A stretch of 64,000 nt of DNA, from NCBI GenBank assembly GCA_947629385.1, contig CANRDO010000002.1, positions 1 through 64,000 on the forward strand, written 5' to 3'. The notes below the pieces were generated by a model, which saw only the letters and a program-made list of their open reading frames with translations, did no database searches and had not been told where the DNA came from. The stretch comes from an uncultured Lachnospiraceae bacterium (GTDB lineage: Bacteria; Bacillota; Clostridia; Lachnospirales; Lachnospiraceae). Below are positions 1 through 7,675 of the stretch, one piece after another; position 1 is the first letter of the stretch, and each line of letters begins with the position of its first letter. A program made the position numbers and the translations under genes.

Positions 1-2
1 TG

Positions 3-64
3 TTTACAAAACAGGAATCTCATTTACAAAGCGGGACTCTTGGATTACAAACGGGACTCTCGGC
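3..64. repeat. Three imperfect tandem repeats of about 20-22 bp
   Basis: Three degenerate copies start near positions 3, 23 and 45 and share the pattern TTTACAAA-(A/G)C-(A/G)GGA-(A/C)-TCT. They overlap a very short minus-strand reading frame behind a consensus promoter. Repeats of this kind can be regulator sites or the end of a mobile element, but the window edge hides the other side. Confidence 0.5.
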
Positions 65-78
65 TTACTATTTACCAT
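4..78 (-). CDS. Possible 24-codon leader peptide, read out of the window
   Basis: Behind a consensus promoter and a GAGGAGG ribosome site (87-93) an ATG at 76-78 opens 24 codons and stops at 4-6. The reading frame runs through the three short repeats. It could be a leader peptide, or the true gene could start further left, outside the window, with this being chance. No family is recognised. The ribosome site and the promoter are the only support. Confidence 0.3.
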   Translation of the reverse strand: MVNSKPRVPFVIQESRFVNEIPVL

Positions 79-110
79 CAGTCTCGCCTCCTCATCTTCT
101 AGACAATTAC

Positions 111-139
111 ATTATAGTCATTTGTGCACACATTGTCAA
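111..139 (-). promoter_or_regulatory. Perfect sigma-A promoter reading leftward
   Basis: On the minus strand TTGACA (134-139) and TATAAT (111-116) are separated by exactly 17 bp, a full match to the housekeeping consensus. It sits just past the end of the AICAR transformylase gene and drives something to the left of the window. Confidence 0.8.
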
Positions 140-157
140 CCATTTGTATACATTTCA

Positions 158-1336
158 TTAGTGGTGGAACAGCCGGATCCCCGTGAACACCATCACCATG
201 CCATACTTGTCGCAGGTCGCGATGACGTCCTCGTCGCGCACCGAACCGCCCGGCTGCGCGATATACTCGACGCCGGATTTGTGCGCGCGCTCGATATTGT
301 CGCTAAACGGGAAGAACGCGTCGGAGCCGAGCGTCACGCCCTTCATCTGATCCAGCCACGCCCGCTTCTCCTGCTCGGTGAAGACCTCCGGCTTCTCCGT
401 GAAGACCTTCTGCCACGCGCCGTCTGCGAGCACGTCCATGTACTCCGGCCCGATGTAGACGTCGATCGCGTTGTCGCGCTCCGCCCTCGTGATGTTGCCA
501 GCGAACGGAAGATTCAGCACCTTCGGGCACTGGCGCAAGAACCAGTTGTCCGCCTTCTGCCCGGCCAGTCTCGTGCAGTGCACGCGGGACTGCTGCCCGG
601 CGCCGATGCCGATCGCCTGTCCGTCCTTCACAAAGCAGACGGAATTCGACTGCGTGTACTTCAGCGTGATCAGCGCGATCTTCAGATCCGTCTTCGCGCT
701 CTCCGGCAGCTCCTTCTGCTTCGTCACACAGTTGGAGATCAGCGCGTCGTCGATCGGGAGCTCCTGCCGTCCTTGCTCGAACGTCACGCCGTACACCTGC
801 TTGCGCTCAATCGGATTCGGACGGTAATTCTCGTCGATCCGGATCACGTTGTAATTGCCCTTTTTCTTCTGGCCGAGTATCTCCAGCGCCTCGTCCGTGT
901 AGCCCGGCGCGATCACGCCGTCAGACACCTCTCGCTTGATCAGCGTCGCCGTGTCCCTGTCGCAGACGTCGGACAGCGCGATGAAGTCGCCGAACGAAGA
1001 CATCCGGTCCGCGCCTCTCGCCCTGGCGTACGCACAGGCGAGCGGAGAGAGAGGACCACAGTCGTCCACCCAGTAGATCTTCGCGAGCGTCTCGCTAAGC
1101 GGAAGCCCCACCGCCGCGCCGGCCGGGGACACATGCTTAAACGAGGTCGCCGCCGGAAGCCCGGTCGCCTGCTTCAGCTCTCTTACGAGCTGCCAGCCGT
1201 TGAACGCATCGAGAAAATTGATGTAGCCCGGCTTGCCCGAGAGCACCTTGATCGGGAGTTCGCCGCCGTCCTCCATAAAAATGCGGGAAGGCTTCTGGTT
1301 CGGGTTGCAGCCATATTTCAAAGCAAGTTCATTCAT
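158..1336 (-). CDS. AICAR transformylase (stand-alone PurH formyltransferase domain)
   Basis: This 392-residue protein is the formyltransferase half of PurH only. It would transfer a formyl group from 10-formyl-THF to AICAR, the ninth step of purine synthesis. The family motif KHVSPAGAAVG near residue 67 and the C-terminal FTGIRLFHH are visible, while the N-terminal IMP cyclohydrolase (MGS-like) domain of ordinary bifunctional PurH is absent. The missing activity is supplied by the gene 13 bp upstream, a PurO-type cyclohydrolase, in the same riboswitch-controlled operon. The separated arrangement is common in Clostridia of the Lachnospiraceae type. The ATG at 1336 follows an AGGAGGACGA-type ribosome site. 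Confidence 0.93.
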   Translation of the reverse strand: MNELALKYGCNPNQKPSRIFMEDGGELPIKVLSGKPGYINFLDAFNGWQLVRELKQATGLPAATSFKHVSPAGAAVGLPLSETLAKIYWVDDCGPLSPLACAYARARGADRMSSFGDFIALSDVCDRDTATLIKREVSDGVIAPGYTDEALEILGQKKKGNYNVIRIDENYRPNPIERKQVYGVTFEQGRQELPIDDALISNCVTKQKELPESAKTDLKIALITLKYTQSNSVCFVKDGQAIGIGAGQQSRVHCTRLAGQKADNWFLRQCPKVLNLPFAGNITRAERDNAIDVYIGPEYMDVLADGAWQKVFTEKPEVFTEQEKRAWLDQMKGVTLGSDAFFPFSDNIERAHKSGVEYIAQPGGSVRDEDVIATCDKYGMVMVFTGIRLFHH

Positions 1337-1348
1337 ATTGTCGTCCTC

Positions 1349-2062
1349 CTACTGATTCTTGTTTATGATCTTCGACTCGTATTTTCCGCTCGCGATATCG
1401 ATATATCGCACGAACAGCGACACCTTGTTGTCCTCGTTCAGGCTTGTCCAGAGCATCTGCGCGAACTCCTCCATATCGTCCGGGATCGCCACGAGCTTCG
1501 GCTCGCCCTCAAAGCTCGGGAGCGGATCGCCGTCGCACTTGTAAGTGTGGATGAAATGCCCCTCGCCCGCGACGCAGTTCTCGTACGCGAAGGTGAAGCG
1601 GTTGCAGGCCGACGGGTCGCCGTTGCTGCTCTTCAAAATGGAGAGCGCGTAGCTGTATTTTCCACCCTCAACATGTATGATACCGGAAATCCTCGGCGTG
1701 TAGTTCGGAGCGTCCGGCTCAAACTCGCGGCTGCGTAGCGACTGCTCGAACGTCAGCTGTCGGTCCATGCCCTCGTAGATCGTGTCCGTCTGGTCGCCGT
1801 TCGTCACGATCGTCTTGTTTCCGAGCACGCGCACCGGCGCGTAGATGATCAGGCTCGGATCGCTCAGCTTTGACGGATCAAACGCCTGCGTGCGGATCCC
1901 CTCGCCGTCCTCGACGAACACGCGGTTCCTGCTGTTGACGCTGCGCCCCATGATAAAGTACGCCGTCACCGCCTTCGTCCCATCCGCGGATCTGCCGATG
2001 ATAATTCCTCTTCCCGGGTAGCTGTTTTCCCTCAGTTCCTTTTCCAAAGAAATCATTTCCAT
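1349..2062 (-). CDS. purO: IMP cyclohydrolase, PurO type
   Basis: This 237-residue protein belongs to the archaeal-type IMP cyclohydrolase family (PurO, IMP_cyclohyd). It closes the ring of FAICAR to make IMP, the last step of purine synthesis. It begins MEMISLEKELRENSYPGRG and carries the conserved early GRSADG and YFIMGRS segments. I chose the ATG at 2062 because GGAGAGGAGA lies just upstream. A longer reading frame to 2110 would run back into the riboswitch terminator. It is first in a two-gene operon with the stand-alone AICAR transformylase and lies directly behind the ZTP riboswitch. Confidence 0.92.
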   Translation of the reverse strand: MEMISLEKELRENSYPGRGIIIGRSADGTKAVTAYFIMGRSVNSRNRVFVEDGEGIRTQAFDPSKLSDPSLIIYAPVRVLGNKTIVTNGDQTDTIYEGMDRQLTFEQSLRSREFEPDAPNYTPRISGIIHVEGGKYSYALSILKSSNGDPSACNRFTFAYENCVAGEGHFIHTYKCDGDPLPSFEGEPKLVAIPDDMEEFAQMLWTSLNEDNKVSLFVRYIDIASGKYESKIINKNQ

Positions 2063-2083
2063 AACGTCTCCTCTCCTTTCAAT

Positions 2084-2137
2084 AAAAAAAGCCAAGCGCC
2101 GGACATTCACATGCCCAGACGGTCGGCTCCCCTTGGC
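2084..2137 (-). terminator. Riboswitch-controlled terminator ahead of purO
   Basis: On the minus strand GCCAAG (2132-2137) can pair with CTTGGC (2091-2096), followed by seven T (2084-2090). The 5' arm lies inside the riboswitch fold, so ligand binding and termination should be mutually exclusive. This is the usual layout of a transcriptional ON switch for ZTP. Confidence 0.8.
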
Positions 2138-2178
2138 TCATACTCCCTGTGGGTTCTCCCACTTCCGTCAGTCATATG
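2112..2178 (-). promoter_or_regulatory. ZTP (pfl) riboswitch
   Basis: Read on the minus strand the leader shows the pfl-motif signature in order: a GACTG segment, a small GTGGG-AGAA-CCCAC hairpin, GGGAG, and the downstream CCG-CCG-TCTGGGC block that closes the pseudoknot. ZTP (or ZMP/AICAR) signals folate shortage, and the two genes below consume AICAR and FAICAR. Sequence match and gene context agree, and an overlapping terminator supplies the expression platform. Confidence 0.9.
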
Positions 2179-2187
2179 AGCAGATTC

Positions 2188-2216
2188 AACATAACATTAA
2201 CCTGCAAAAAAAGCAA
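2188..2216 (-). promoter_or_regulatory. Promoter of the purO operon
   Basis: TTGCTT (2211-2216) and TATGTT (2188-2193) are separated by 17 bp on the minus strand, with a TG dinucleotide in the extended -10 position. Transcription would start about 5-10 nt ahead of the riboswitch. Confidence 0.6.
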
Positions 2217-2300
2217 GCAGTATTTTGAAATTCCCGGAAGATTATTTCAAACACGGCCGTACGCAGACACACGGTCGCCGGAAATTTTCAGCGTTTACAG

Positions 2301-3962
2301 TTACAGCAGCCGATACCTTGTAAGCGCCGCCAGGATTTCCTGCACGCGCACCATCGCGGCCGGACCCGCCCCGTAATTTCTCGGTGTGACGCTCAGGATG
2401 CCCTCACGCGCGAGCTTCTGCGCCGCCTCCTGCGCAAGCTGCGCCGCGCTCTTCCGTCCGTCCGCCATACGGCTGAGTATGTATTGAAGCGTGTAGCCAA
2501 GCGCCGCCGTCTGCGTCTCATCCACGATCTGCTCCAGATAACGCAGATCGATCTCCGCCTTGTCAAGGCTCAGCGTGTCCCAGCCGTGCACGCGCATCTT
2601 CTCGATCTCCTTTTTCCGAACTGTCTTCTTCAGCCAGACACGCTTCTCGGCCGCTTCCTCCGTCAGGCTCACCGCGAGCTCCTTCGCGCGCTCTGTCACG
2701 TCCTTCGCCACATAGCAGTCCATCTGCAGCACCGTATCCGCTACCGAGAGATAATCGCCCGAGCTTCCCGCCACGAGCACCGTTGACACGCCGAGATCGC
2801 TGTACAGGCTGCGGATCTTGCGGATGAACGGCGTGATCGGCTCCTTCTCATCCGACACGAGCTGCGCCATCCGGTCGTCGCGCACCATGAAATTGGTCGC
2901 AGACGTATCCTCATCGATCAAAAGCACCGTACTGCCGCAGGCCAGCGCCTCGACCGTGTTCGCCGCCTGGGACGTGCTGCCGCTCGCGTTCTCCGTCGAG
3001 AAGCAAGTCGTATCCGTCTTTGTCGGAAGATTGCTGATAAACATCGAGATATCCGTCTCATGGACGCAGCGTCCTTCCTCGGCGCGCAGCTTGAACGCGC
3101 TCTCATCCGTCAGGACGTACTCTCTCCCGTCGCCCGCGATGTGGTTGTACACGCCGCGCTCCAGCGCCTTCAAAAGCGTCGACTTTCCGTGGAAGCCGCC
3201 GCCCGCGATCACCGTGATCCCTCTGCGGATCCCCATGCCGCGAAGCGCCCCTCTGTGCGGCAGCGTAAGCGTCACGGCAAGGCTCTCCGGACTCTCAAAC
3301 TTCACCGCTTCCTTCATCGGCCGCTGCGACACGCCGCTCTCACGCGGGAGCACCGACCCATCCCCGACAAACGCCACCAGCCCCAGCCGCTTTAGCTCGC
3401 CGCGGATAAAATGCTGATCGTCCGCCAGAAATACCACCTGCTGCAACTCCCGCTGCATTGCGGGCTGCATGCGAAACGCCTTCTCCGACACCTCCGGCAG
3501 CAGGTCAAACAGGATCTTCTCCAGCTCGCCCGCCGCGATCGTCCGCCCGTAAGCCGGGAAGCCGACCTCGATGCGCGCCGTCACCGCCTCCGCGGAAATC
3601 TGCATCGCCGTGCGCTCCAGAATCTCCTGTCCCGCGTAGCACGCCGTCACAAGCCCGCTCTTGCCGGAACCCTTGCGCTCGCGGTCCATGCACATCCGCA
3701 GGCTGCGGTGCAATCGCCTCAGCAGATAATCCTCCACGGCAGTTCTCCGATGCTTCTGCGCGAAATATTCCCCGGGAATATTGCTTCGGTTGCCATATAC
3801 GATCCGTACCCGCGAGGGCGTCGCGAACGGGTCCCCTTGCACATGATCAATGCACAGGCGGTACGCCCCGAAATCGTACTCTCCTTCCAGTACCTTATAT
3901 GCCTTGTATCCCTTATGGTCAATCTGGCGCAGCTGCGCCCTGAGTTCATTCTGTGTTTTCAT
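2301..3962 (-). CDS. ABC-class ATPase, soluble, function unknown
   Basis: This 553-residue protein matches the predicted ABC-class ATPase family (PF09818 type), which is not part of a membrane transporter. A Walker A loop GGGFHGKST is near residue 260 and a Walker B VLLIDEDTSATNFM near residue 350. Between them lies a serine/threonine-rich stretch (STENASGSTSQ) in place of a classical LSGGQ. No membrane segments are visible. The biological role of the family is not established. The gene is convergent with none of its neighbours: it lies upstream of the purO promoter on the same strand and is probably its own transcription unit. Confidence 0.85.
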   Translation of the reverse strand: MKTQNELRAQLRQIDHKGYKAYKVLEGEYDFGAYRLCIDHVQGDPFATPSRVRIVYGNRSNIPGEYFAQKHRRTAVEDYLLRRLHRSLRMCMDRERKGSGKSGLVTACYAGQEILERTAMQISAEAVTARIEVGFPAYGRTIAAGELEKILFDLLPEVSEKAFRMQPAMQRELQQVVFLADDQHFIRGELKRLGLVAFVGDGSVLPRESGVSQRPMKEAVKFESPESLAVTLTLPHRGALRGMGIRRGITVIAGGGFHGKSTLLKALERGVYNHIAGDGREYVLTDESAFKLRAEEGRCVHETDISMFISNLPTKTDTTCFSTENASGSTSQAANTVEALACGSTVLLIDEDTSATNFMVRDDRMAQLVSDEKEPITPFIRKIRSLYSDLGVSTVLVAGSSGDYLSVADTVLQMDCYVAKDVTERAKELAVSLTEEAAEKRVWLKKTVRKKEIEKMRVHGWDTLSLDKAEIDLRYLEQIVDETQTAALGYTLQYILSRMADGRKSAAQLAQEAAQKLAREGILSVTPRNYGAGPAAMVRVQEILAALTRYRLL

Positions 3963-4077
3963 ATCGTCACCTCATATAGATTTCTTATATCCTGTCACTT
4001 ACCTCGACCGCTTAGATCCCTCCGGCATTTCTTTTCCTGCCGTCCTCCCAAATAATCCTTGTCTGCAACGGCCCATT

Positions 4078-5424
4078 TTAAGTCAGATGCAGCCCCTCCA
4101 CGTGCTTCGAAAATCCCCGGAACCGCCACAAAAACACGATCATCCGGAAGATCCAGTCGATGAACATCGCGTACCACACATACTCGACGCCGTGATGGAG
4201 ACCTGCGATAAACAGGTAGGCGCAGCCCACCCGGAACGCCCACATGGAAAAGATCGCGACAATCATGGTGAACTTCGCGTCGTTCGCCGCGCGCAGCGCG
4301 TTCGGCAGCAGAAAGGCGAACGGCCAGATCAGCATCGCAAAGCAGTGAGCCAGCGTCATCCTCGCGGCGATGCGGGATGCCTCGCCGGACAGATTGTAAA
4401 TATTTACCCAAAGTCCTCTCCCGGCGCCCAGCACGACCGCCAGAACAGCCAGCATAGCGTAATTAATGACGAGCAGCTTTTTGACGTAATACTTTGCCTG
4501 GTCTGCCTCCTGCGCGCCCACGCACTGCCCCACGATCGTCGTCATGCCGAGCCCCAGTGCGTTCCCTGGCAGATAGAGGAACATCACCAGATTGCAGGCC
4601 ACCGCGTAGCCCGCAATGGACGAGGTTCCAAGCGCAGACACCAGACTCTGCAGCGTCAGCTTTCCGAACTGGAACATGCCGTTTTCCACGCCGCCCGGTA
4701 TGCCGATTGAGAGAATCCGGTGGATCATTCTTCCATCTGGCTTCAAATCCGAAATATGATGGATGCGAATCTCGTTCCCCGGTCTCTGGAGCAGGAAAAA
4801 GATCAGCACGGCCGCCGCCATTCTGGAGATCAGCGTCGGAATCGCCACACCCGAGACGTCCATATGCAGCCCGAAAATGCAGATCGCGTTCCCGACGATA
4901 TTCAGCCCGTTCATGAAAAGAGAGACATTCATGGACACCCTGGAATTACCCGTAGAGCGGAACAGCGCCGCCCCGGAATTGTAGATCGCCAGAAACGGAA
5001 ACGATAATGTAGTAATCAGAAAATATGTATAGGCGTTGCTCATGACGTCTGCTTCCACGCGGCCAAAAATCAGCGACAGCAAGTGTCTGCCGCTTAGCAG
5101 GAAAACCGCTGTCACCACGGCCGAGCCACACAGCGTGATCGTAAACAGCTGCCCCGCCGACCGGTTGGCCATCTTTCCATTCTTCATCCCGATAAACTGA
5201 GAGCACACCACCGTCCCGCCGGCAGTCAGCGCCGCGAGAAACTGAATTACCAGCTGATTCAGCGAATCCACAAGCGAGACGCCGGACACGGCCGCCTCTC
5301 CGAGGGACGCCACCATCACCACATCCACCATGCCCACGAGCACATTCAAAAGCTGCTCAACAATCAGCGGCCAGAGAAGCCGATAGAGCTGACGGTTGCT
5401 GAACAGATAATCTGATCTCTTCAC
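4078..5424 (-). CDS. MATE family multidrug/sodium antiporter
   Basis: This 448-residue, about 12-span membrane protein has the two-fold repeated MatE fold. Its start, LYRLLWPLIVEQLLNVLVGM, is typical of the clostridial branch, and a second repeat begins near residue 230 with GIPGGVENGMFQFG. Length and hydrophobic pattern fit the family. It would export organic cations or other toxic compounds using a Na+ or H+ gradient; the substrate cannot be told from sequence. No regulator is adjacent. Confidence 0.9.
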   Translation of the reverse strand: MKRSDYLFSNRQLYRLLWPLIVEQLLNVLVGMVDVVMVASLGEAAVSGVSLVDSLNQLVIQFLAALTAGGTVVCSQFIGMKNGKMANRSAGQLFTITLCGSAVVTAVFLLSGRHLLSLIFGRVEADVMSNAYTYFLITTLSFPFLAIYNSGAALFRSTGNSRVSMNVSLFMNGLNIVGNAICIFGLHMDVSGVAIPTLISRMAAAVLIFFLLQRPGNEIRIHHISDLKPDGRMIHRILSIGIPGGVENGMFQFGKLTLQSLVSALGTSSIAGYAVACNLVMFLYLPGNALGLGMTTIVGQCVGAQEADQAKYYVKKLLVINYAMLAVLAVVLGAGRGLWVNIYNLSGEASRIAARMTLAHCFAMLIWPFAFLLPNALRAANDAKFTMIVAIFSMWAFRVGCAYLFIAGLHHGVEYVWYAMFIDWIFRMIVFLWRFRGFSKHVEGLHLT

Positions 5425-5478
5425 ACAAGAAGACCTCTTTTCCTTTGTATAAACGATATCATTTTTTTCGTATTATTC

Positions 5479-5898
5479 TCAGCCTTTGCCCCAGCGCATA
5501 TAAAATCCCAGCAGGCTTCCGCTCACCTTCCCGGCCGCCATCGTAATCACGATCCAGCTCAGGCCCTTCGTGATGCCAAGCCGCCTGCAGTAGACCGGAA
5601 ACACATTGACGACCTCCGCGAGCGCCAGGATCCAGCCACCCACAAAGATTCCGATAAACAATCCGCCGAATCCCAGGATCCACGCGCCAACGGGCAAGCG
5701 CAGATCGTAGACTGTCAGCAGCGTACCGGCCACCGCCCCGAGAAGGATCGCGTCCTCATAGCAGAAAATCCGCTTCGCCGTGCGCGTGATGCCGATATAC
5801 CGTGTGATGATCCCGAGCCCGACCATCAGCGCCACAACACCCCCGGCCACGATAAAACCGGAAGAAAATCCGATCAGTGTGATCAGTGCCTGTCCCAT
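5479..5898 (-). CDS. spoVAB: Stage V sporulation protein AB
   Basis: This is a 139-residue hydrophobic protein with four to five predicted membrane spans (starting GFSSGFIVAGGVVALMVGLG) and the usual SpoVAB length. SpoVA proteins form the channel that loads dipicolinic acid into the forespore and releases it on germination; the exact part played by AB is unclear. It follows spoVAA by 12 bp. The remaining spoVA genes (C, D, E) do not follow: the next gene downstream is a MATE exporter, so the cluster is split in this genome. Confidence 0.88.
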   Translation of the reverse strand: MGQALITLIGFSSGFIVAGGVVALMVGLGIITRYIGITRTAKRIFCYEDAILLGAVAGTLLTVYDLRLPVGAWILGFGGLFIGIFVGGWILALAEVVNVFPVYCRRLGITKGLSWIVITMAAGKVSGSLLGFYMRWGKG

Positions 5899-5910
5899 CG
5901 CCTTTTCCTC

Positions 5911-6531
5911 CTATGATATGCGCTCTTTCCGTTTGCCGGACTCGATCAGCGTCGTGTCGACGTCGTCCTCGTACGTGCGCATCTCAACCTCCAGAGGCGT
6001 CGGATCCGAGAGGTTCTTTTTGCGCGCAAAGTGATGGAAGAAAATCAGTATGCCGAGCCCCACCCCGACCGAGTAAGACAATTCGAGCAGCGTGAAGCCG
6101 TCCGAGGTCTCGCCCGTGAAGGTCTCATAGAGCTGAGAAAACAGCGTGGTGATCCCGACGTCGTTGTTGAACGCCATGATGGAAAAGGCCGCCCCGAAGA
6201 AGGCCAGCACGCACACGAAAGCCGTCTTTCCCCAGCTCAGCGCGTCGGACAGCTTGTCCTTCTTTTCCACCGTTATGATAAAATCGGCCTCGCCCAGATT
6301 GTTGATCTCCAGATTCGGGAATTCCTTCTGAATAACCTCGATCACGTCGAACACCGAAAACACATAGCGCCCAGGTCCCTTAATAATCTCCGTCGGCAGG
6401 CGCAGCACCTTGACCTTGTTTTCAGTAGCCTTGTCACTGCAGCTGATCGAAGCGATGTCTTTCAACATGACATGCTCATGGTCCGCCTGCACGTTCTTGT
6501 CAATCTTCAGGTACAGCGTGTCACAGCTCAT
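5911..6531 (-). CDS. spoVAA: Stage V sporulation protein AA
   Basis: This 206-residue protein has a soluble N-terminal domain (about residues 1-115, starting DTLYLKIDKNVQ) and two membrane spans near residues 124-145 and 165-185, as in SpoVAA. It acts with SpoVAB in the forespore membrane. The ATG at 6531 overlaps the last 11 bases of the preceding small gene, which suggests translational coupling. Confidence 0.88.
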   Translation of the reverse strand: MSCDTLYLKIDKNVQADHEHVMLKDIASISCSDKATENKVKVLRLPTEIIKGPGRYVFSVFDVIEVIQKEFPNLEINNLGEADFIITVEKKDKLSDALSWGKTAFVCVLAFFGAAFSIMAFNNDVGITTLFSQLYETFTGETSDGFTLLELSYSVGVGLGILIFFHHFARKKNLSDPTPLEVEMRTYEDDVDTTLIESGKRKERIS

Positions 6532-6808
6532 GGAGGGCCTCCTCCCAGAGCGGCCGCTGCGCCCCCTGCGGCTGCACCTCTGTCGGCCGCATTTTCGACA
6601 TCCGCAGCTGCATCTCTGTTAACTGCATTTCCGGTATCCGCGGCTGCACCTCTGCCAGCTGCATTTCCGGCATCTGCGTCTCCAGCCCGGCAAGCACCGC
6701 GCCTGCCTGCGGCGTGCCGGAGTCCTGCGTGAAATACCACGCCGCGCCCGCAAAGATCGTCAGCGCAATAATCAGAATCAGATAGCGCGTCAACATTTTC
6801 CGTTCCAT
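6521..6808 (-). CDS. Small membrane-anchored protein with degenerate repeats, ahead of spoVAA
   Basis: This is a 95-residue protein starting at the ATG at 6808 behind AGAGGTAGAG. One N-terminal membrane span (YLILIIALTIFAGAAWYF) is followed by a tail made of five related units of the type (I/M)PEMQLAEVQPR, rich in Met, Glu, Gln and Pro. No family is recognised. Its reading frame overlaps the start of spoVAA by 11 bases, so it is probably co-expressed in the forespore under SigF or SigG. The repeats make an extracytoplasmic spacer or binding tail likely, but this is inference. Confidence 0.65.
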   Translation of the reverse strand: MERKMLTRYLILIIALTIFAGAAWYFTQDSGTPQAGAVLAGLETQMPEMQLAEVQPRIPEMQLTEMQLRMSKMRPTEVQPQGAQRPLWEEALHEL

Positions 6809-6996
6809 ACAATCTCTACCTCTCAATCCGCCTTGGCCGCCGTCTGATCCCTTCCGTTCGGAACAACGGCCTTATTCACGCCCGCCGGCCTCAGAAAATT
6901 CGGACCATGATTTCTCAAGCAAGCTTAGATGATTGATGATAGTATTCCCGGATCACATGGAATTATCCGCACAGCGCCTGGTTTTCTTTGTGCCGG

Positions 6997-7080
6997 CCCG
7001 AAGTTTCTCTGTTCAGACCCGGAGTTTCTCTGTTCAGACCCGGAGTTTCTCTGCGCAGACCCGGAATTTCTCTGCGCTGC
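6997..7080. repeat. Four tandem copies of a 21-bp unit
   Basis: Units start at 6997, 7018, 7039 and 7060. The consensus is CCCGGAGTTTCTCTG followed by TTCAGA or CGCAGA. They fill the gap between the fumarase beta gene and the small spoVA-operon gene (6809-7110). The period is a multiple of three and both strands are open through them, but no ribosome site or protein family supports a gene here. Confidence 0.85.
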
Positions 7081-7110
7081 CGCAGAAAGCTCCGCCCGGA
7101 CCTGCCGTCT

Positions 7111-7674
7111 TTATTTTTCTCCATGCTGCTGCAGGTACGCCGCGCGGCCGGTCTGATAGAGATCGTTTCCCTCGCAGTCGATGATCACAACGAGCGGCAT
7201 CTCCTCCACATACAGTCGGCGCAGCGCCTCCGCGCCGAGATCCTCATAAGCGATCAGCTCCGCCTTTTTGATGCACTTTGCAAGCAAGGCGCCCGCGCCC
7301 CCGATCGCGCCGAAATACACGCCGCTGTATTTTTTCATGGCCTCGACTACCTCCGGCAGCCTTGCGCCTTTTCCAATCATGCCGCGTGCGCCCACGCACA
7401 TCATCGTCGGAGCGTAGGCGTCCATGCGCCCGCTCGTCGTCGGTCCGGCGGAACCGATCACCTGACCAGGCTTCGCCGGAGCCGGCCCGACGTAGTAGAT
7501 CGTCGCATCCTTCGGATCAAACGGAAGCTCTTCCCCGCGCGCGAGCGCCTCACACATACGCTTGTGCCCGGCATCCCTGGAGGTATAAATCGTCCCGGTC
7601 AGATACACTGTGTCGCCTGCGTGAAGCGACCGTGCCAGCTCCTCGGTGAGCGGCAGCGTAATATGTCTCTCCAT
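7111..7674 (-). CDS. Class I fumarate hydratase, beta subunit
   Basis: This 187-residue protein matches the C-terminal (beta) domain of iron-sulfur fumarases and L-tartrate dehydratases. Landmarks are YYVGPAPAKPGQVIGSAGPT near residue 60, GKG and the FGAIGGAGALLA loop near residue 120. It converts fumarate and malate together with the alpha subunit, whose gene ends one base upstream. The tartrate dehydratase family is very close, so fumarase is the likelier but not the only reading. Citrate synthase at 59-61 kb fits a partial citric acid cycle. Confidence 0.88.
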   Translation of the reverse strand: MERHITLPLTEELARSLHAGDTVYLTGTIYTSRDAGHKRMCEALARGEELPFDPKDATIYYVGPAPAKPGQVIGSAGPTTSGRMDAYAPTMMCVGARGMIGKGARLPEVVEAMKKYSGVYFGAIGGAGALLAKCIKKAELIAYEDLGAEALRRLYVEEMPLVVIIDCEGNDLYQTGRAAYLQQHGEK

Positions 7675-7675
7675 C

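Noticed and set aside
122-1738. A 538-codon plus-strand open frame across the purine genes
   Set aside because: It is antisense to two well-supported enzyme genes, has arginine/leucine-rich shadow composition and no ribosome site.
6997-7080. Possible CRISPR array
   Set aside because: Units are directly adjacent, with no spacers, and no cas genes are present.
6929-7184. Plus-strand frames through the 21-bp repeats (FLCSDPEFLC-type repeats)
   Set aside because: Two overlapping frames are open only because the repeat period is a multiple of three; there is no ribosome site and no family match.
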